Source: Papiliotrema nemorosa (Eukaryota; Basidiomycota; Tremellomycetes; Tremellales; Rhynchogastremaceae). From it: a stretch of 64,000 bases of DNA. The notes beneath the pieces are model-generated. The model did no database searches and was not told the origin of the DNA. It worked only from the letters and a program-made list of their open reading frames with translations. The translations under genes were made by a program, and so were the position numbers. The stretch spans positions 248,001 through 312,000 of the forward strand of contig JASKOT010000002.1 in NCBI GenBank assembly GCA_032158125.1, in the 5' to 3' direction. Positions 23,301 through 34,698 of the stretch are shown here, in pieces (positions within the stretch are counted from its first letter, which is position 1; each line of letters begins with the position of its first letter).

Positions 23301-24259
23301 TTGGCTCAGGCGTATGAACATGCTTCCAATCTCCTGCAAATATTGTGCGTCCAAGAAAAAGGTCACCTGGTCCAAGCTGACGTATCAGCGCAGAACTAGA
23401 GTTGACGGTTTCGCTGCTGGTCCAAATAGACAAGCTTGTCATGCTCATAGAGAGCCCGGTGTTTACCAGTAGGCCTGTTCATACACAAGGAATCAATGCT
23501 GATCGTCAGACTTGCGTCTGCAACTTCTGGAGCCGGACAAGTATCCGTATCTGCCGAAATGCCTATACGGATTACTCATGATCTTGCCGCAGAGTTCAGC
23601 TTTCGTGTCTTTGCGAGCCAGATTATCCGTGGTATACTCCTCAGGCTACATCCCTCAGCTACCCAAGCCGTGCGTCCCCACCCAGGAAGGCATTACCAGC
23701 TTATTGCCAGACCCACCTCGTTTTCTGCCGCTGCGGGCACAACGCGGTCCAAATTGACGAGCAAGGACGAAATCAAGTGGCAAGAGCTATTATCACGTAC
23801 GTCGCCGTCACAGATTTATCTTCCACAATCTCATGTACAGACTTCAGGTCGGTTCAAGCCAGGCACGAAAAGGCTCGACGACAGCTTCATTCCGGCGAGA
23901 TTGGATCGAATTCTTCCATACATTTCTCATCGCCATCCCAAACACACAACTCGGCTCCATCGATGGCTGGCGTTCCGAGCAGCTCGCAAATGTCAAAGAC
24001 TGGGACCCTCAAGAAGAAGTCGGGCAGTATAGGCACCGGCACTGGACCTCGCATGTCACCCTTGAATCCCAAGAGAGGCTCCACCTCGGCAGCCGCGGGG
24101 GTCATCAGTCCCGGAGTCAGCATTGGCGGTGCTGTGGCGAGCATGAACGGTCAACATGGGCTGGGGAGCATAAGACCGGCTAGTCCATCGGCTGGAGGTG
24201 GAAGGAGGAGAATCTTGGTTGGTATACGTAAAGCTACAGGGCACGGGTCGGGGAGTTGA
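20323..24259 (+). CDS. VAC14: Vac14, scaffold of the Fab1 PI(3,5)P2 kinase complex
   Basis: Vac14 holds Fab1 and Fig4 together on endosome and vacuole membranes and controls PI(3,5)P2. The N-terminus MEPTILRGLNDKLYDRRKAA followed by AVELEKLV matches yeast Vac14, and [17 protein letters not shown] is the conserved first HEAT segment. More HEAT-like repeats follow ([36 protein letters not shown]). The C-terminal core is [16 protein letters not shown] Pro/Ser/Thr-rich linker at about 22,110-22,560 and a Ser/Gly-rich tail to the TGA at 24,259 are disordered. The start is split over tiny exons: 20323-20326 (ATGG), 20375-20392, 20441-20456 and 20503-20541. More than ten introns in total. Confidence 0.92.
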
Positions 24260-24378
24260 TAAAGGTATCACAAACTGGCGGCGGAGACTCCGTCAAATCA
24301 ATGCATACGTCACATCGCCCTCTTCACCGGATACTCTGCCTTCATCTACCTCTGGTCGAGACGTAGTGCGTCGCAACA

Positions 24379-25177
24379 TCATACGTTAGGGGAACCTTCG
24401 GTAGTTCCTGAACTTGTGGCATCGCTCTTATGGGAGGAGCGAAGTCTTCCACCGGGAATTATCACACTAAGCCGGGCAGCGTTTTTCAACTCTTGCTTCC
24501 TGGTTGCCTGGCTGCTTTTGATTGCGGCCTCAAAAGCATCCTTCTCCGAGAGACCACCGTTGGCTGCTTTTCTGCCCTGGAGGGTACTGGAATTGAGAGG
24601 TGCGACATCGCCAGTATCTTCTGACCTGATCGAGGTCGTCGATAATTTTTTGCTTGATCGACGCCCTTTCACTTTGACACTACCTAGAGTGTCTTGATGC
24701 ACGAGGGATTGTGCGAATCCATGTCCCCGCTTTCTCGAGGCGTAAGGAGATGTCCGTTCAGCCAGCATTCTGGAGTGAAAAGATTGGAGACTTTTCAGAC
24801 TTGTCAAAGTGTCAGTCTGCTTGCTTTCGATATCGTTCCCCTCAGTACGCTTTAAGGAGCTTCCCTCGTCGTTCCCACGTCCGGTGGCGACATGAATGAC
24901 GCTCTCGTCACTTAATTCACCATCTTGAGCGTCGTCTTCGGTCGCCATGCCGGCAAACTCTACGCTCAGGTGCATATAATCATGCGAAGCGCGACTGTCC
25001 CGAGTGGAGGCAGCACTCTTCACTCGATCCTTGTATTCTACATTTCAGCGTCGCTCGATCGTCTCTTCGGCTCACCCATTTCCTCGTCGCGCAGCTGCTG
25101 TGCGGCCAGGCTTCAATATTTCTAGAGCGTTATCATCTCGAAAGGCAAATTCGCAGACTCACCTCGTAGTCGCTCAT
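24379..25177 (-). CDS. Unrecognised 230-residue hydrophilic protein
   Basis: I do not recognise the family. The start MSDYELRDEEMEYKDRV needs two introns: exon 1 is ATGAGCGACTACGAG, exon 2 is a 19-base exon encoding LRDEEM, and exon 3 runs to the TGA at 24,379. The joins are in phase and the exon-2 acceptor was chosen because the nearer AG puts a stop in frame. The protein is Ser/Lys/Asp/Glu-rich without membrane segments, signal peptide or obvious domain. It has basic patches (ASRKRGHGF, KVKGRRSSKKL) that may be nuclear signals, and one likely helix, DAFEAAIKSSQATRKQELKNA. It is convergent with VAC14, 119 bases away. It is probably a real gene because of the clean splicing and long frame. 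Confidence 0.65.
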
Positions 25178-25611
25178 TGCTATTGTCAGAAGAGGTGCGC
25201 TGAAGGGCTTGATTTGTGTGATTGGGGCGAGAAAGCTGTGTAGGGGGATACACCGAGCCGTCCTCGAAACATAAGGCCTATATATGCTGTCGCTAACACG
25301 GCGGGCGTGCAGAAGCTTCTGCTAGAAGAGCATACCGCGGGGAGCATTGTGAAAGGAGGTCTAGTGATCGATCAGTACACCACGCGCACCGCCTTGGGGC
25401 GGAAGAGCAAAGGAGGATGACTGTGTCAGTCTCTGATAAATCTTGCTTGTTGTCAAGTTATATTGGAGACAAGCAGCAGAAGTTCTCGAGTGCTCGCGCA
25501 CGGGACTGACCACATGCTATAAGCGTGTGAATCCAGTAATATCACATAACTTGCATCATCATAATTTTACATACCTATTAGTGAGCTGAAGCTTTTGGAA
25601 AGTTACTCTAC
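25178..25611. promoter_or_regulatory. Intergenic region upstream of the 230-residue protein
   Basis: This 434-base stretch is the promoter of the unrecognised minus-strand gene and the 3' flank of SDS22. It holds AT-rich tracts near 25,550 and no recognisable gene, RNA or repeat. Confidence 0.5.
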
Positions 25612-26995
25612 TCACGTCGCGTCCACCTGCTTGACTTGCGGAAGGGCCAAAATGACCTTTCTCCTGTAGCCCGACCTATCATTTGTTTGGCACGGATTGC
25701 CCTCCAGATATACTGTCTCGAGCTTCTTTAGCGGGGCTAGCTGAGTGTCCAGCGCCCTCAGCGTCGCTATCTGGTTCCCGCTTGCCTATGATGTCAGTGA
25801 AAGCACTAAGGGCTGGGAGATGACTTGCCCAAAATTCTTCCAGCTCTGTCAGATGAGAAATATTCTCAATCTCCTCAATCATATTGTTCCCCACATCAAG
25901 CGTACGCAATTTAGTCTAAATCTCAGCGCCGTAGAACAACAAGAGTACTATCCCACGTTTGTCTCCAAACCCTCAATTTTGGTCAGACCATTGTGCGAAA
26001 GATACAGCTCTTCCAAGGCGGTAAGCTCTTCCAGCCCTTCAATCTTGGTTATCCGATTGGACTGTATTGACAATATCTTCAAGTGTGAAAAAGTAGATAG
26101 GTTCTGTCTGATCAGATTGGCCGATGGGTATCACTCACCTCTAAGGATCTTATCTTGTTTTTACCCAGCCACAGCTCATTCAATAGCGTCAAGCTCTCTA
26201 AATTCTCGATCGCCTGGACGATCAGCCAAAGCACAGCAAACGACCTCATGTAGCTGACCCGTATACGATTTCCACCGAGTTCCAAACTCGTCAACGTGTC
26301 CTTTGCCCACTCCAATGACCCTTGCCCGATCTTCCCGATCTTGTTTTGCACAAAGTAAATCACCTTGACATGCTTCAAGGAGGGGAGTGAGGGTATATGC
26401 CGAATATTGTTGAACGAAAGATCCAGGGATCTTTCTAGTCAGCTGCAAATACCATTGAGAGCGGAAGAGCAGAAGCGGACATACGTGATATTGCTGCATC
26501 CTGCCAATTCCTCGTCTTCCACTGCCGAACCCAATCGATTATCGTACAAATCCAGCTCTTCCAGCCCGTCTAACCCCTGGAACGCTTCGGGCGGTATAGG
26601 TGACGAAATTTCATTCTGCCTCAGGCATAATCGTTTGAGATGAGGGTTGAATCGCCCAAAATTGAGTTGAATCAACTGAGGCGTCTTTAAACGTAAATGT
26701 TGCAGTTGCAAGTCCTACTTGTCAGCCGCCTGCCATCAATCAGGATCGCGCTGACCTCTGTCTCTGCTGGATAAGTCTTCAGAAAGTCTGGGTCGGTCTC
26801 GGATCCCTTCTCTTCCCCGTTCACAGCGTCGTCTTCCTCGTCCTCGTCTTCCGAATCAGAGTTGGGCAAGATGACCACCTCGGTCGGACCAAGTCTCGCT
26901 CGAGGTTTGGCGCTCGACGAGGGAAGATCGGCAGTGTCTTCTTTTCCATTCGTGACTCCAACAGACTGTTGTTCCTCTGTTCGTGGATCAGCCAT
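25612..26995 (-). CDS. SDS22: Sds22, leucine-rich-repeat regulatory subunit of protein phosphatase 1
   Basis: Sds22 binds PP1 (Glc7) with Ypi1/Inh3 and is needed for PP1 maturation and mitotic function. After an acidic N-terminus (SDSEDEDEEDDAVNGEE) come about eleven 22-residue LRRs. Examples are HLKRLCLRQNEI, LEELDLYDNRL, LNELWLGKNKIRSLE, LKILSIQSNRITKIEGLEEL and LRTLDVGNNMIEEI. The C-terminal cap LETVYLEGNPCQTND then ALPQVKQVDAT is the Sds22 signature ending. Several exons correspond to one or two repeats, with seven or more introns. The ATG at 26,995 precedes the acidic region. It is divergent from MYG1. Confidence 0.95.
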
Positions 26996-27173
26996 GGTTG
27001 CAGGTCGGATGAGAGGTGAAGGGTGCTGACCTTTGGACCCCACGCGACTACCGTCACCCTCCTCCTCCACTTCTCGGATGGGGGGTGGGGTGCGGAGATG
27101 ACCGACATGTCCGTCCACAAGGATTGAAATCTTGGACCTTTGAGTGGTCCACCCCCCTCGCTCGCTCCCGTAC

Positions 27174-28543
27174 ATGCTAAGATCGCTCTTGACTTCTACC
27201 CGATCACTGCCCATCAGATACATGTCAGCGCCAGCAGCAAAGAGAATGAAGTCTACCAAGGTGAGTCTCGGTATAGCTCAGATCGTGACCATGCCTGACA
27301 GCAGATCATCGGTACCCACTCGGGAACTTTCCACTGTGATGAAGCTCTGGCGGTATTCATGCTCAGGCAAACCGACGAGTTTAAAGATGCAGGTGAGCTC
27401 ACTTTGCTGGAACTGCCTGAGCTGACATTCAGATGTCGTGAGGACTCGAGATCCCGCAAAGTGTGCGCTCAACCTTGCATCACCCTTACCCAACTAAACC
27501 CTAGTGGCGCCTTTGGACATTGTGGTGGATGTCGGAGGAGTGTATTCTCCTGAACAACACCGATACGATCACCATCAGCGTGGATTCAACGAGGTCTTTG
27601 GCGCTGGCGGCTTTGACAAGATCAAGCTGAGTTCGGCGGGTCTGGTCTACAAGTGGGTGCACGACACACCTTGCGCGTACGACCGAGGCTGACGAGATAG
27701 GCATTTTGGAAAACACATCATCGCTCGGAGACTGGGTGTGCCGGAAGATGATCCGACCGTTGAACTTCTCTGGTTCCAGGTTTACTCGGTCAGTTGTTCA
27801 CATTGTTCCATGAGAGGTGGCTGATGGGCAGGAATTGATTGAATCGGTGGATGCGTGAGTAGCTGGCCCGGCGATGAAGACTTGACTAATCTGGAGTATC
27901 GACAATGGGGTCAACATCTCCTCATCCGGGACTGCTTATGCTGTGCGATCAGATTTGAGTTCTCGAATCAAGAGGGTCAACCCAAACTGGAACGAGCCAT
28001 GTGACGATACAGGCTACGACGTGAGCAACCTGCATAGCCACTCCGCTCACATATGCTGACCCGCCCTAGGCACGATTCGAGATCGCATCAAAGATTACCG
28101 GAGAGGAGTTCCTCAGTCAGCTCGACTACTTTTCCCAAGCCTGGTTGCCCGCACGTTCCATCGTCGAGTCGGCCGTGACGAAACGAACAGAGGTCGATCC
28201 CTCTGGAGCTATCGTCGTCTTTCCCCAATCTGCTCCCTGGAAAGACCACCTTTTCTCTCTCGAGCCCACTCTACCCGCCACCCCCTCTCCTATCCTCTAC
28301 GTGCTTTACCCCGAGGGTGATGCACCAGGCTCCAAATGGCGGATCCAGTGTGTACCCAAGGATACTGATTCTTTCGAGAATAGGAAGAGCATGCCAGAAG
28401 CATGGAGAGGTGTGCGAGATGACAAATTGAGCGAAGTGGCAGGTATAAAAGGATGCACATTCTGCCACGCAAGTGGGTTCATCGGTGGAGCCGATACCTA
28501 CGAGGGAGTCTTGGAGATGGCCAGGAAGTCCCTTGCGGCTTAG
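27174..28543 (+). CDS. MYG1: MYG1 exonuclease (UPF0160, DHH-like)
   Basis: MYG1 family proteins are 3'-5' RNA exonucleases of the DHH superfamily that act in nucleolus and mitochondria. Metal-binding motifs are clear: [15 protein letters not shown] near the start, IVVDVGG, and RYDHHQRGF. Later come [10 protein letters not shown] and, near the end, [20 protein letters not shown]. About 350 residues in seven or so exons. Two in-frame ATGs compete. The one at 27,174 adds an Arg/Ser/Leu-rich presequence ([16 protein letters not shown]) typical of a mitochondrial signal. The one at 27,222 starts [10 protein letters not shown], which looks nuclear or cytosolic. I use the first and note the second as a possible alternative. 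Confidence 0.93.
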
Positions 28544-28631
28544 TTTGAATACTATAGCAATGCATAGTGCTGTATAAATGCGAATCAGGGGCAAAGCAAG
28601 CAATCTTTCCAGCACAATGCACGCCAGATGA

Positions 28632-31138
28632 TCACCTCCTTCCCCTCACCACGAGGTATCCTCTCCCATTCGCCCCTCGGTCGACTCTCCAACCGGCACT
28701 CTCCAGCGCATTTGCTACGGAAGGCCCCAACACTCCCCTCTGACCCGCCGAGTGCCTTCCAACTCCGGTTACAACCGTCAAACCTCTCGGTGGGGCAAAG
28801 CCATTCACCTTGGTACTGCTTTGTATCGTCACTCCGCCATATGACTTTGCCTTTTCACTCTCATACCACCTTTGCGCCGATTCGAGGGCGACGGTAGATG
28901 CCTCGTGTATGGTCAAATGATGCAGATCAATCGTATTCCCTGATCTGTCAAGTTGGTCCCCTACGATCGCCCTTGCAGCTTTCAACTCCCACCCTCGAGC
29001 TTTTTCAGTAGCTTCTCTTGCCTGAAGAGCGTAATGTCCAGCTACAGCTCCGTTGATCGCCTTGTTACCAGAGACCCGACTCGAGTAGTGCTTGCCCGCT
29101 GCCCGGATGGCTAATTCTCTCTTGGCTCGTTCGGCATTTGCATTGGCGATGTATTCTTCAATTTCAGCAGAAGAAGGTCCTGATTTGTATAATGATCCAG
29201 GCGTGGAATTGTGAGGAGTCTGACCGCGACTGTACGAAGGGATACTCGAGGCGAGGGGATGCAAGACTTTGGTGGGTCGATGTCGGACATGGTCAACTGC
29301 TCGCCAGTTCTGTGGGTGTACTTGTCGTTCTTTCGACTTGTCCCGCTTGGAGCTCTTCGGCGTATAGTCGGGCACCGAGCCAAAGTTGTCATAGACTGTG
29401 GGCGATGCAAATGCAGAGGGAGGAGCTTTTGAGCCGACGACTACCGCAGGTCGTTCTATCATAGGCGCTGTCTTGGACATGGGTCTTATTGTAAGTCGTG
29501 CCGGGTTGGGAGCAGCCTTGACGATAGGCTTAATGATCTCGCTCTCCCCGTCCGAAGTCGAAACCCGCAGACGTGAGTCTCGCATCGGAATGCCCCACTC
29601 ATCGTCGCTTTCAGCTAGGCGTATGACTGAGGTGCTTGGCGACGTCGTAGCGCGCTCCCACCCGTCCATCTCCTTCCGGAGACCTTTCTTGCTCCAACCC
29701 GTCTCATCGATCAGGTCGTACCGCTCAAACGCGTCGTCTCCCGGCCATTCTGATATCTCGCCTAATATGTCCATCAAATCCATCACAGTGGCCACGTCAT
29801 CTCCAGCTATCCTGACGCACAGCTCCAAGTCGTCTTTAAGCGCTCTTGGTGCGCTTCCAGACAGAGATACACCATAGAGGTCTTCCAAGATCGCACGACT
29901 CGCTTCATTATTCGCGGCGTTTTTGGTGGGAAGATGCCTGAGGGCACCGCGTACAGCAGTGTATGCCGAATGATACTCGGGCGCGTGGAGGTACGAGAGA
30001 AAGTAGGTCGCCGGGCGGTCTGGAAGGAGTTGTGAGAGGAAAGATGACAGGGAGGCGACAGTGCCCCAAGCATTGGAGGAGGGTCCAGCGAGAGCAGCCC
30101 TTTCTTTGGACCCTGCGCGAGATGAAGGACGAGAAGACGCTCGAGACGTGGGCCGAGAAGAGGAAGGCGTTGCGCGTCTTTGTAGCGTATCCACCAGAGG
30201 TACGGTTTTGGTCGACTTTTTGCGAGAAGTAGAGGATAGGGGTGTCGGAGCCGCACCGATAGGTTTGGATTTGAGCTTGACGACTTTTTCCTGGGGCGGA
30301 GTCTGCTTCCATTCTCCTTTCTCATCGGCAGAGAGACTGTCTTGATCCTCGTCTGGCCAATGTCCATCTCGCTCTACACCACGTATCAATTCCAGCGAAA
30401 GAAGGTGATCTATAGCAGCTGGGACCCCTGACTCGGACATTAGAGCAGTCCGGAGGTCCTTCACATCGCTGAAGCCATCAGCGCTCAGAGTTTGGCACAG
30501 GCGTAATTTCCCACTCACATCGAGGGGAACAGCGATTTCAAGAGAGATATATCGTCTTCGAATCCGCCCTCTTGGTCAGAGCCAACGACACTGGTGGGAC
30601 TTGTCGCGTCGCTCGCTCGGCTCATGAAGGTACTTGTAGTCCTACTGGGGCGTGATGAGGAGCTTGCAGCATCTTTTTTTCGTGATGCTGATTTCCCCGG
30701 CTGTTCCGCAAAGGGAGCTGGATCGTTCAAAGCCAATCGCGTCAGCCGTTCCTTGACCGCAGCACCGTCGACACCGTCCGACATCGCTACGTCCGAGATG
30801 GTAGACTCACTCGACGCGTCACTGCCATCGTTGAAAGTGTCTGAAATCTCCCCGACAGGATAATCCGGATCGGGTACCAGGGTAGCTTCGATCACGCCAA
30901 GCTGGGATCGAATCTCGTCCAAGTGATTTGTTAACAAGGGAGAATAGTCGGAGAGGAGAGCGATGATCAAAGTGTTATCAACCAAAGGGTACTCGGACTA
31001 CATGTCAGCTGCATGTCTGGAGGTCCAGGGGACGTGGAAGCTGACGGATAGTAGCGCTGTCGCCGAACCTATATCAAGGTGGTCTTCCTCTTCATTTTGG
31101 CTCGGTTCAATCGGCAGTACCTGCTTCTTCCTCGCCAT
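28632..31138 (-). CDS. CUE2: CUE and Smr domain protein, Cue2-like endonuclease
   Basis: Yeast Cue2 is the endonuclease that cuts mRNA at collided ribosomes in No-Go decay. Here the first exon encodes MARKKQ. After a 120-base intron comes an acidic and Ser-rich N-terminus, then a CUE-like helix pair split by an intron (DDISLLKSLFPS joined to IDVKDLRTALMSES). A long Ser/Arg-rich linker follows. The C-terminal Smr domain has TIDLHHLTIHEAS, where family members usually have DLHG, and VTGVGRHSAGQRGVLGPSV, the TGxGxHS loop. The last exon is 1.8 kb and ends at the TGA at 28,632. About 770 residues. It is divergent from ENP1 and convergent with MYG1 (88 bases apart). Confidence 0.85.
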
Positions 31139-31503
31139 GGCGAGTGGTCCTCTGGCGGATGTCTCTTCTCTATCTCATCGCTCGCTGAGTGAACCAGAAT
31201 ACGGGTGTTGAGGAGATGCCGTCGACGTGAACTATACCAGTGTCTTCTGTATGTACTTCGATCCCATCTCTGTCTGACTTTTGGCCGTGACGACATGAGC
31301 CATTCCATCGGATAATCACAAGTCACGTGATTTGTAGATTTCGCCAAAGATTTCCATTCCACAACCATACAAAGTCACCTTGAAGCGCATTTCTAAACAC
31401 ACGAAGCAGTGTCCCGGTCTAAACGTCGCCAAATTATACGCAGATCATCAAGAACGTACGAACCATCGATATCAGCTTTGGACCGCGAGAAAATCGCCTC
31501 AGC
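31139..31503. promoter_or_regulatory. CUE2/ENP1 divergent promoter with TCACGTGA E-box
   Basis: This 365-base shared promoter carries the perfect palindrome TCACGTGA at 31,323-31,330. It matches the core recognised by Cbf1-type bHLH factors in fungi. Regulation of both genes by this site is inferred. Confidence 0.5.
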
Positions 31504-33100
31504 ATGCCCCGAGCACCCAAAGTCACCAAGCAGCGACATGATCCGCTCCATGTCGAGATTGAGCAAGACGACTCTTTGAGGCGGTTTGGGCGGGTCAGCA
31601 AGCCCAGCAAAAGGCAGTCGAAAGATGATGATCAGATGCACGACGGACAGGGTGTAAGTATATATCGGGAATGTGGTCCTCAAGTTGACCATCCAGGCTG
31701 GGGAGGACGCCCGGATGAGTAAGAAGATTTTGGATCTCGCCAGGGATCAACAGGAAGAGATTGCTCGTGAACTGGGAGAAGAACAATGGGAGGATGATGA
31801 CGAGGATGAGAATCCGGGAGAATCGTGATTGCTACATGTGTTGTGCTCCGAGCGAGACTGACGGTAGTTCAACACGGCCTCGACAAATGAACATGGACGA
31901 GTCGGATGACGAGGGAATCGAGGAGGGCAGCGTGTCGGGAGGAGAGGAGTATGCCGAGCTGGTAGGTGTACTTGCTGGCTGTTGACGGGGAGGCTTATAA
32001 TCAGGAGATCGACCCGGAAGACCATGCGACTCTGGACGCACTGGCGCCGGCGGCTCACGGAGAAGGTGGAAAGACATTGGCAGATCTGATTTTCAGCAAG
32101 ATGGAGGGTGGAGCTGTTACACAGGGTATCGAGGAGGAAGGTGAGCCCCAAGCGGGGATGTCTGCTGACTATAGACGAGGGACCACCAGATCCAAGAAAG
32201 GGACTCAACCCGAAAGTCATCGAGGTGTACACAAAGTGAGAGACTCCTTACATTGTCGGAGCGGCGCTGACAGGTCAGAGTCGGATTTTTGCTGTCTCGG
32301 TACAAATCTGGTCCTCTTCCCAAAGCACTCAAAATCCTACCTTCTCTACCCCATTGGGCCCAATTGCTGGCGTTGACGGAACCTACAAAATGGACACCCC
32401 ATGCCACCTTTGCCTGTACGAAGATCTTTGTATCTAACTTGAAGCCTACCGAGGTCAGAGTCTACCTCGAGGGAGTTTTACTCGATGCTTGCCGGGAAGA
32501 CATGCGAGCGAATGGAGGCAAGCTGAATGTGCACTTGTACGAGGCACTGAAAAAGTCTCTCTACAAGCCTGCAGCATTCTTCAAGGGTATCCTCTTCCCC
32601 CTCTGCGAGGTGAGTCGTCACTCCTCGCGACCGCATTTGCTCATGGGTAGACTGCATGCTCGCTCAAAGAGGCAGCGATCGTCGCGTCGGTCTTGTCAAA
32701 AGTCTCGGTGCCAGTGCTGCATTCCGCGGCTGCGCTACTCCGACTGGCCAGTATGGACTATTCCGGTCCCAACTCGCTGTTTATCCGTATTCTCCTCGAC
32801 AAGAAATACGCTTTGCCATACAAGGTCGTCGACGCGTTGGTTTTCCACTTTATCCGACTTGCCAACTCGCCCAGATCCAAGTCGGGAGAGGACAAGCTGC
32901 CCGTGCTCTGGCATCAGAGTTTGCTCGTCTTCGTCCAGCGATACGGCAGTGACTTGACGCCCGATCAGAAAGACGCGTTGTTGGATGTCATTCGGGTCAG
33001 GCCACACGTCTCGATCAGTCCGGAGATTAGGAGAGAGATTGTCAATTCCGTGGAGCGAGGCGCGCCTAGACCTGGGGAAGAGGACGTGACCATGAAGTAG
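31504..33100 (+). CDS. ENP1: Bystin (Enp1), 40S ribosome biogenesis factor
   Basis: Enp1 is a component of 90S and pre-40S particles and is needed for 18S rRNA maturation and export. The N-terminus (MPRAPKVTKQRHDPL) and following acidic exons are variable. The bystin core starts at DPEDHATLDAL and TLADLIFSKM. It continues through FLLSRYKSGPLPKALKILP, WAQLLALTEPTKWTPHA, KIFVSNLKPTEVRVY, LYEALKKSLYKPAAFFKG, YSGPNSLFIRILLDKKYALP and LPVLWHQSLLVFVQRYG. The stop is TAG at 33,098-33,100. About six introns. Start and stop are unambiguous. Confidence 0.95.
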
Positions 33101-33502
33101 CGCATCAGATGGGGTGGAGTTCAACTCCGGAATGTTGTAGATACGTACATAGGCACCGGTGATCATGTATCGCGTTGCTATAACGAGTGCCGAGGCATTA
33201 CGCAAAGGGAAGCAGAGTCTATGTGTGCTATATGCAGGGAGGGGGGATCACAAAGGATCAGAGCAAGTCACGTGAGATTTGTTTATGAGATATTGCCAAC
33301 CACCCACCCCTCCACCTCTCTCCTTGACGCGTCTCATGCCCAGTGAGTTATTGGGATATCCTCGACCTATTAAGAAGCTACCCTCCCCCCCCCCCATATC
33401 CCCCTTCTTCCTCTTCCTTCCAACCTTCACCTTTCCACCTTTCAACCCACCCTAAACAACACCAAATCGACTCCTCAAGTCACCCATCTTACTTTAGCAA
33501 CC
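33101..33502. promoter_or_regulatory. Upstream region of the HMG/YABBY-like gene
   Basis: This 402-base interval holds the ENP1 3' flank and the promoter of the next gene. It contains TCACGTGA at 33,268-33,275, an 11-base C run at 33,385-33,395 inside a strongly pyrimidine-rich leader, and the ATG at 33,503. CT-rich leaders are common before highly expressed fungal genes. Confidence 0.5.
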
Positions 33503-34278
33503 ATGCCTCGTACGTGTATCGCATCACATCACTCTCCACCATAGATGGTCCATCTCGCCTTCTCTGCCTTCTACCACTAGGACTGCGGTGCCTCATAGTA
33601 AGGAAAGCTGACATGTCTTCTCTTCCTTTTCATTCTTTCTGACTTGCTTCACCTCTACAGCCAAGAAGAGTGAGTTGTCCGGGCGCATCAAGCAGAATAC
33701 CCTTGGCTGACGGTATTTCTCCCTCATCATCTCGCCTCTTCCTCGGTCTTTCCGCTCATTTCACCCTCCCCTCCCTTGCACCCATGGCATCACTCACTCG
33801 TACCTCTATACAACTCATCTATCACCAAACAGCCGACGCCGCTGCCAAGAAGGGTGGTGCTAAGAAGACCTCTGCCTAGTGAGTTTCGTCAATCTCTACT
33901 CCCTCTCTTCTGCCTCGTTACCTCTCTTGCACCAGCATGAGGTGAAGAAGACAAGCTCACTTGTTTATCTGATGGTCCGTGCTGATATTCAGCAACGAGT
34001 ACATGAAGGTCCAACTCGCCAAGCTCAAGGCCGACCAAGAGAAGTCGGGCAAGAAGGCTGAGCACAAGGTGCGTCTACTATCATGGAGGGACTGTGATCG
34101 CATGCTGACTCCTCTCAGGAGAACTTCAAGACAGTCGCCGCCATGTGGGCCAAGGCGTGAGTTTCCCTCTCTTCTACGGATGGTCTCTACTAACGTATAG
34201 TCCCGAGAACCCAGTAAGCATAGGATGACCCTGGCTGAGGAATGATACTGATTCACCCTTCAGAAGAACAAGAAGTAG
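33503..34278 (+). CDS. 67-residue HMG-box/YABBY-like basic protein in seven exons
   Basis: Exons are 33503-33509, 33661-33669, 33833-33878, 33993-34068, 34119-34156, 34201-34213 and 34264-34278, which sum to 204 bases (67 residues plus stop). All junctions are GT-AG and in phase. The protein starts MPPKKTDAAAKKGGAKK. It then has SAYNEYMKVQLAKLKA, HKENFKTVAAMWAKAPENP and a KNKK end. This matches short fungal chromatin proteins with a reduced HMG/YABBY-like fold (SxYNxFMK then HKExFKxxAxxWxxAPENP). Likely nuclear and abundant; its function is not established. Introns make up almost three quarters of the gene. Confidence 0.82.
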
Positions 34279-34698
34279 AGGCTTGAGCCGATTCTCTTTC
34301 GGACCTTGCGTCTATCGTTGTTCGAATCCCTTCCTCGTATATAGTCGGGTGGTGTCCTGTTTTTGCCCATCTTCGTTCGGGATACCACTGGGAGATTTTA
34401 TGCATCACCCCTTTTCTGCTTTGCCGGTGGTGATGCAGGAGATGATTGCGCTGGTATCCATCCTCAGGTTGCACAATAGCCACCTCTACTGGAGGCTAGC
34501 CATACGCGTGGACGAGAGAAAACGGCGGCATCGCCGGAGGATCTGATCGTGTCAACAAGTGCGGGGGTTGCGGGGCTCAGCCCAGGGATGATGGCGAAAA
34601 TCCTCCGTCATGAACACCACAACTCTTCAAGTCATTCTTACCTGTTATCAGACTCCCACTCGTTCTCTGTCATTTGAGGCCATTGGCGTAACATCAGA
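34279..34698. promoter_or_regulatory. Intergenic region before the MATE transporter
   Basis: This 420-base interval contains the 3' UTR of the small basic protein gene and the transporter's promoter. A fragment at 34,317-34,327 (GTTCGAATCCC) looks like a tRNA B box, but no A box or acceptor stem surrounds it. Nothing else is seen. Confidence 0.5.

Noticed and set aside
34317..34327. GTTCGAATCCC resembling a tRNA B box
   Set aside because: No A box at the right distance upstream and no acceptor stem or cloverleaf can be drawn around it.
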